A DNA stretch of 64,000 nucleotides from Hydractinia symbiolongicarpus (lineage: Eukaryota; Cnidaria; Hydrozoa; Anthoathecata; Hydractiniidae). The stretch's first letter is position 1. Every line of letters starts with the position of its first letter. The stretch spans positions 6,014,001 through 6,078,000 of the forward strand of contig NC_079876.1 of the NCBI RefSeq assembly GCF_029227915.1, read 5' to 3'. Shown piece after piece: positions 57,401 through 64,000 of the stretch. The notes below the pieces were generated by a model. That model did no database searches. It was not told where the DNA came from and saw only the letters and a list, made by a program, of their open reading frames with translations. A program made the translations under genes and the position numbers.

Positions 57401-58563
57401 TTCAGCCAGGCTTTATTCGGGTCTGTATCCACCTCGTTTTCGTGTTGACAGTTTCTTAGCGTCAAATGATGTCATTTCGTAGTGTTGTGTCGTTGTGTCA
57501 AGGGAATGACCGGTAGTGATACAGAAACAACATTTATTTTGATGAATTCGTCTTCATTTATGGATGGGGTGGTGTCATTGAAACACAACTGTATTCTTAA
57601 CAATAAGTTACTTTTAACATCAGTGGTTATTCGCCAAGTTTTGTATCTGAAAAATAAGAAAAAACAAAAATGCGCATCTCAAGCAGAATGCAATCTTTTT
57701 TATATCGTCCATATGTGTTTACTTTTATCACTGGATAACATGATAACCAAGTACCTTTTTAGTCTTGTCACGTTCACACAGCGCATTTTTTAGAATGTTC
57801 AATTTTTTCTGTGTTGTTATTGGATGCACACACTCAAGTTGCAATGGAATTTTGAAAATTGTTTTCTAACTAAATTTTTGTGTCCTTTTTGTACGGTGCA
57901 GAAGGCAGATTTTTCTAATTTCGTATTGTGTCGAAACCACCCAGGATGTACTGGAGAGAAATGGCGATACGATTTCCTGTGGTAAAATTTGCTATAAAAA
58001 GATATGCTTGATATTTTCATCAAAATATTTTCTTTTGATTTAACATAACTTTCAATCCTTCCCTATCAGGATTTTTAACTTCTGCTCTTCCGTTTTTATT
58101 AAGAGCTATTGTTGTCACCGTGCAGCAAACAGAACAAAAAAATGGTAGACGCTAGGCACAGATCTTATGCTACCCTTCCCACTGACTTTTTAAAAGTTAC
58201 TGGAACTTGTTTAGAATGGAAAAAACTTTTGCAGTTGGAACTTTTGTTGTAAAATAAAGTCACGTGGTTATCTACTTTTAGTAAAGCTAATGCATCCATT
58301 AAAAATAAATTTATTTTGTTCATACCTTTTACATAACTCTAAGAGCAAGATATCTCTTTGACCTTGTTGCTTACAATTTATTTTAGCGTTCAGCTCTGCT
58401 AGCTCATTTATGTTAGGTTGTGTTACTTTTCTTTTTGGTTTAGCTTGCATCAGCCGTATTCGTCTGAGACATTATTAATGGTTTCTATGTTTTAAATGTT
58501 TAGATCGCCTCGGGTATTGTGAGTGTGTCCAGGAAATAGAGAACAACGATATTACTGACTAAA
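54401..58563. other. Non-coding region
   Basis: No gene, RNA or complete element is supported in about 4.1 kb. There is a tandem TATTATTAATTATTAA stretch near 55240-55280, a copy of the GGGGGGCATAAAGTGCCCG repeat near 56120-56145, and several short frames without domain or splice context. Confidence 0.4.
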
Positions 58564-58572
58564 TTAACTTTT

Positions 58573-59250
58573 CGAAGTGGCTACAAGTACGTGACCGTAT
58601 TTTAATTTTTTTTTTTTTTGCTACAAGTACGTGAATGCGTAAAATGCTGGTCAGCGTACATAAAATCACCGCTGACGCCCTTTGCGCGTGGCGTGGAGAA
58701 TATTGCAGAAGGTGTGAAATAGCATTCCCCCTGAGTTATTTACAAGTGAAAGAATTGTTGTTGATTAAAAAAATTAATTTATTGAAAATGAATGTTAGTA
58801 ACGAGTTTTGTAGTTTTGACGAATTGCTAAGGCTATTAACGAGCATGAAAAGTCAACTTTTACGCAACTGTATGTAAGGAGTTCAGGATATGTAGAAAGT
58901 GCAGCAAAAAGAGCTAGCAAGAAAGTTTTTAAGGAAGAGTTGAAGTATGCAGAAATAGACTACGCTAGCATTCATGGGGGGAAAGAATTTAAATCAGCTT
59001 CTACTGGAAAGCGCAAACATAATCCGTAAGTTTTTTTTATATATATTGCTATCCGTATTTTTTTCGTTTTAAATATTATTTTTCTGTGAAGTTCTGAATT
59101 CTGGGCGGTAATTTCCCAAAAAAATTTTTTGCTTAGTTACATAAAAAACCCGGATCCGACCCTGGTGACTTCTAGAAAAAAGAAATACGTGAGTGCCGTA
59201 CTTCCAGCAAAAGAAAGTAAAAGTACGGTCACGTACTTTTAGCCACTTCG
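58573..59250. mobile_element. Mutator-like (MULE-type) element, 678 bp, 9-bp target duplication
   Basis: Terminal inverted repeats CGAAGTGGCTA(C/A)AAGTACGTGACCGTA, about 33 bp, lie between perfect direct repeats TTAACTTTT (58564-58572 and 59251-59259). A 9-bp target duplication is typical of Mutator-like transposons. A second partial copy of the left terminus follows at 58621. Inside is an 80-codon frame (58635-58877). An overlapping frame, about 58832-59025, reads YVESAAKRASKKVFKEELKY and then IDYASIHGGKEFKSASTG, and ends at a good splice donor CC/GTAAGT. No transposase domain is visible. Confidence 0.7.
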
Positions 59251-59259
59251 TTAACTTTT

Positions 59260-61903
59260 ACTGAAGTAAGTAATTCAGTCATACATGACACCTAATGTTT
59301 TGGGAACAAAGTTAAAACAACATATTTTTTATTTTGCTAAGCTATCTACCTAGCTGTCTGTCTAAAATTTACTAAACCTGTTTTTTACTAACACAGGGCA
59401 GACAAATGACAAAGGTTGGCAAAAATATTAAATCTGTGTTGGATTTCTCGAATACACTGTACATAAAAGGTCTACATGTTTATATTGATCAAACAAATAT
59501 TTATATTTATTGTTTATGTGAAGTGACTGCATATCAAAATACATGCTTTATGTTCATCTAATTCCGTAATCTTTATCTCTTGTTTACTTTTTAGATATTA
59601 TTAAAATAATCTTCCTCTTTAAATGTTTATCCTTTAAAAGTGTTTCCAGGAGTGACTATTAGTTAGCATCAAGCAAATACTATATTGACAAAAAATACGT
59701 TTTATTCGTGCACACCTGGTAACGCTGTACGAAGCGCCTGCCTACTTTTTATCTGCTAAATCTACTAGTACAAAAAGTAAAACATTGATACACAAAATCA
59801 CTTTTATCTTTCTTACAATTTGACTGATGAGTGAAAATAGAATTTTTAGGTAGAACTTTACTCGACAAATTTAAGCGACAAAATATAACGACAAATTTAT
59901 TGACCATAAAAAACATAGTGGACGAATTTCGAAATGTCAAACTTTGACCTGTGAAACTCATTGGAGATGAACTTAACCTCACGAGACGTTTCAGTTTAGT
60001 AAAGAAACCGTTAAAAAAAAGGTTTTTTGTATCTTGAATATATCATATTTCCTTTTTAAACCTTACCTTAGGTGATTCTTCTCCAGTATGTTCAACCCCG
60101 TCCCCAAGACGGAAACGATGCTTTATTAGAATCAAACAAAACAGTGAGTGAGGTTGCCCTGTCTCAATGTTGGTACATCGCAACAAATAAATTGTGCCAT
60201 GTATTTTTTGACGTATTTTGTGACGCAACGATTAGGCTGGGTTACACATCGGTTTCTTTATCGATTTATGTTAATACCCATAACATTCAACACAAGTGTG
60301 CCCATGATAGTATCAATAGTTGTTTCATTTTTTCAATGTTGGAACAAATTTGATTTAGTTTTGTATTTTTTCATTCTCGACCCCAAACCTCTTTTTGAAA
60401 CAAACATCAGCTTTATCTAAAAAAAACCTAGGGACCCTAGTTTGCTTGTATGTTGTCATCTTTTTTTGTAGGCACCCAATACGTCTATTAACATGCTCCT
60501 AAGTTTTCACTTTCGCAAAAAGCGAAATTATTTCTGTTCTAAAATCCATTTTCAGAGGTCATGGAGAGACTGTTCAAATTTTCATTATAAGCCATACGTC
60601 ATTTCGTGTAAGTTTTTAACTTAATGTCATAATTATCTTATAATTGTCAAGCAATTCACAGTTCTTCTGAGAGTAAAATATATTACCTTTGTAACACCAG
60701 TTTGCTCGATTATTCAGAACACTTTAGATATTTTCCCATAGAAGGTGTTTTGAAGATGTTTTGTATACAAAACGTATAAAAACAAATTTGAATTAAAAAT
60801 TCTGAAAAGAAAGAAAAAGAATAATGAGTAGTGAAAGAATAATAGAGAAAAATAATATATTAAAAGTTTTAAAAGTATTTACGCTTGAACCTTTTTTTTT
60901 AGTTTCGTCAGATTTATTCTATTTTCTCTTTTTGTCCATATTCATAAAAACGTTACTTCAAACATGATACCAGATATTTATTGATGGTTAAACGCATCAG
61001 AACAACGCACAAAAATACATGTGCATCAATGCAAGGTCCTATCTCCATGCAAAGCAATTACATCTTACAAAGAATCTATTTTGAAGAACACAATCTAAAT
61101 TAAAGTTCTTTTCATGCTGGGGATTTGTCTAATTTTAAGATAAATGATTTTAAAATATTTTTTAATTATTCAACAGTTTGTTTACAAAATATGCATGTTA
61201 CTTCTCGGGTAGCCATTTTCATTTATTTTCTTATGGTTACAAGTAGAATTTCGGGTGTTTATCCAACACAAAAAATTTAAAAAATACTTCTCAGACAGCC
61301 ACACAACAAAACATTCATTTCTCTATCTTTTTTATTGTGCTATCGGAAAAACATTAAACTCTCCTCCTTCTCATTAATTGCTACAATAAATAACAAATAA
61401 AACGCTTAGTGTAAAAAAGCACTGCGGTGAAGTTCAGACGCTTGGGTTTCATTGTTTTGATATGGTGATTCCCCCATTAAAAACAATTCACAGTTAATCG
61501 CTATAGTATAGAAAATTTCTACATTCTAACTTTCTTGACATTCCTCTTTCTCAAGGCCTTGTTAATGGTCGGACTTGGCATCGTTTTGTGTTAGAGCTAC
61601 TTTTGGAGATTTCTTTCAACATTAATAATATATTCTTATACATTTTCCTTTTCGAATCTTCTCTTTATCTTTGACTTTTCTTTCATCTAACCTTACATCA
61701 TAACTTAGTCGGACAGACAGATCTCTGTACAACTTTCTTCAACTTTATTTCAACAGAGGAAGAATAATTGCAAGTTACAGATTTTACATCAACAAGAACA
61801 AGATAATTTTACAAAAATTGGATAATCTTTGCGACAGATATTTTTGTAAACAAAGTAATCATTGCTTAAAGAAATTTCTTGTTTTGGAAAAGTATTGAGA
61901 ACA
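59260..61903. other. Non-coding region with one weak exon candidate
   Basis: AT-rich. On the minus strand 60140-60071 reads LIKHRFRLGDGVEHTGEESP and stops at a consensus donor AAG/GTAAGG, so it might be an exon, but no acceptor or partner is clear. Otherwise nothing is supported. Confidence 0.3.
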
Positions 61904-62005
61904 ATGAACAGCGTAGCTGATCCAGTTCTAGCTTCAACAGCTAATGTTTTTACAAAACGAAAACATTCAGTAGAAGATTCGGAATGGGGTTATGATTTTC
62001 AAGCG
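61904..62005 (+). CDS. Candidate first coding exon, unrecognised
   Basis: ATG at 61904 opens 34 codons (MNSVADPVLASTANVFTKRK, then HSVEDSEWGYDFQA) with even codon composition, ending exactly at a donor GCG/GTATGT (62006). The composition contrasts with the Phe-rich readthrough that follows in the intron. No domain is recognisable in so short a piece. The gene would continue to the right, possibly beyond the window. A chance ORF next to a donor-like site is the alternative. Confidence 0.35.
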
Positions 62006-64000
62006 GTATGTACAGTTGTTAAATCAAAAAAAAATTTAAGTTTAGCTATCGATTATATTGTATTCCCGAAAGAGTCGCATGTTTTAATTTTTTTTTTTGT
62101 TTACGATGTACTAAACGCGAATTGCTTTTACATTTTTTATATTTTTTGGATTATATGTTTGTTTGTTTGTTTGTTTGTTTGTTGTTTGATTGTTTCTTTG
62201 TATTTCCGGTATATATTTTTTCTTGATTTGTTTATTGTTGTTTTCTTACTTTTATTTTTTTTGATCCCATTTCTAAATTGGGGTAATTGACTAATTAGTC
62301 ATGTTACCTTTTAAACAAAACTCGAAAGATTGATTTTTTGCGAAAGATAATTTAACAGAAAACATAGCTTCAAACTTTTCTGTACACCACTCCCCCTATG
62401 ACGCAAAGTAAAGCTATGAACTAATATTTTTTTAGCAGTTTTACAACATTATCAAAACAAATAAAATTTCGATAGTTTTTGGCTAAACTTTTTTTTATGA
62501 ATCAAATATATAATTCGATAAAAAAAAGGGATTTATAAGCAATTAAACATGTTATTATTAATTAAAATTGTTTAATAATTATAAATATCAGTTTTTATTG
62601 TTCCATTTTTAAAGGGATTGTTGTTTTCGAAATTGATTATTTTAGCAGCAGAGATCAGATTGCGACTAAAAAATCAACATTTAAAATCAACTTCAATTAA
62701 ACTTTGTAAACTTCTCGACTCGGTTTACATAGTAGCGTGTCTGACTTTTTAATGTCTGACTTTTTCGCCGTTTTTTTTTGTGTTTTCGCTAAAAAATTAA
62801 AACAAATAAAAACACAAACATATTTGAACCAACTTGGCTCCCATACTCAGCCGGTAAATCACAAAATCAAAAATCTGAAATAAAGTTTCTTTCTCCATAC
62901 TCCACGTCTGAGCGAAAGAGTCTGGGTACGAATACGTTAAATATGATAATACATCCACCATCAAACTTCAATCTAATCCGTTCGGATTCTTCGTGTCATT
63001 GTAATACATGGGTGACTCGGTTATGAACCCAAGAGGTTATCCAAAGTTTAACCTTTTTTCCTGGGATGGAGGTTAGTGTGTAGTTTCTCTTTAAAAATTC
63101 ATTACTAGAAAATGTGTTTTTATTTTTAAGCTGTAAGTTTTCATTTAATTTTCCAGGTGCTAGAATATTCACTTTATTTTTTCCTTTAATATTTTTTTTA
63201 ACAAAAGCCCAAGAATTGAAAAGTCTTGTTTGTTAAGAAGTGTGTGAAGAAAAACTTAGAAGTTATATATGAAAAAATAAAGAAAAAAAACTTCACAAGG
63301 CTCCGATGATGAATATAGAAATCGACAAACAAAGAGTTATGTCGAGTTTGAATACCATTCTGTAAAATATTTCAACAACGTGTTACTTTGGTGTTTATGT
63401 TTTTGCTTTTCTCTTGTTTACAACAAAGTTTTTAACTCCGAGCAAACGAAAAATGTAGCGTCACGTTGCGTTATCCCGTCGCGCTATCCTGTCGCGCTGT
63501 CACTAAGGCCAACGTTTTATCATAACAAACATTAAAACACACACGAGAATGTGTAACAGTGAACAAACGCTTTTCTTGTGTAAAATAATTACACCATAAC
63601 AACGGAAACTAATTTTTATTTGCTCATCAACTTTTAATTTACCTAATTTTGAACTTCGTACGGATCAATTTAATGCTAAAATTAGCCTTTCAGGAAAACC
63701 TTATTACACAACCACCAGTCTAGTGTTATTAATAATTTCTCGCATTCTCCCCCGAGCAGCAGAGGTTAGATTTTACGCTTGATATGGCAATTTTACCGTG
63801 AACGACTTGTATGGGCACGTAACTTTTGTATTCAGGCACATACCCCTATCTAGTCATTTCCGCCTTATGTCACATTGTTTAGTGAAATGAGCAAAGCAAT
63901 AAAAAACTCACCTATTATAACTACGTGCTATTTTAGTGATCTTGTTACGTGACCACATTTATAATGGGTTGTGACGTCACAATAATTTTACATGCGAACC
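62006..64000. other. Probable intron or non-coding sequence
   Basis: Contains a (TTTG) microsatellite at about 62155-62184 and a short repeated GTCGCGCTATCCTGTCGCGCTGTC at 63478-63501. A 20-codon frame (MGDSVMNPRGYPKFNLFSWD) at 63007 ends near a GTTAGT donor but has no acceptor. No supported gene. Confidence 0.35.

Overview
This is AT-rich eukaryotic (animal) DNA with introns, many transposon fragments and very few intact genes. The gene content points to a cnidarian, probably a medusozoan (hydrozoan-like). The reasons are a Polinton/Maverick whose accessory genes look like those of cnidarian Polintons, an astacin metalloprotease, and several repeat families I associate with cnidarian genomes. 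The species assignment is inference.

Layout. 1-7.6 kb: repeats with no convincing host gene. They include a degenerate tandem array, a (TA)61 microsatellite, the 3' end of a Penelope-like element, a TTAA-flanked MITE and a decayed LINE reverse transcriptase. 7.63-21.03 kb: one complete but fossilised Polinton of 13.4 kb with terminal inverted repeats of about 365-375 bp. It holds a broken family-B DNA polymerase, a broken integrase, a broken major capsid gene, an intact packaging ATPase, an intact probable minor capsid protein and about ten small accessory genes. It sits inside another copy of the TTAA MITE, flanked by a 5-bp target duplication that reconstitutes an empty site. 21.28-29.67 kb and 43.37-52.9 kb: two arms of a large inverted duplication. 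Each arm carries one five-exon secreted astacin-plus-kringle protease gene and one secreted eight-cysteine protein gene. The right protease gene is open across all five exons (469 codons). The left one has a 22-nt deletion with a stop in the propeptide exon and a stop inside the zinc-binding motif. The eight-cysteine genes are broken at different places in the two arms, and a third, intact family member lies just inside the left arm at 29.95-30.41 kb.

29.7-43.4 kb (spacer): LINE and MITE fragments, a perfect 54-bp palindrome, and tandem units each carrying a tRNA-Ser(GCU) gene (one intact, two decayed). The last unit folds back into a smaller, nested inverted repeat. 53-64 kb: mostly non-coding repeats. 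They include a pogo/Tigger-like MITE, a 678-bp Mutator-like element with a perfect 9-bp target duplication and an exon-like reading frame, and a candidate first exon at 61.9 kb.

How it fits together. The working genes I can defend are the right-arm astacin-kringle protease, the intact eight-cysteine secreted protein and one tRNA-Ser. The Polinton genes would once have formed a self-synthesising, virus-like element (polymerase, integrase, packaging ATPase, capsid proteins) but can no longer do so. The inverted arms have exchanged sequence recently: the kringle exon and its 3' flank are identical over 293 bp, while the adjoining 237 bp differ at about 27 positions.
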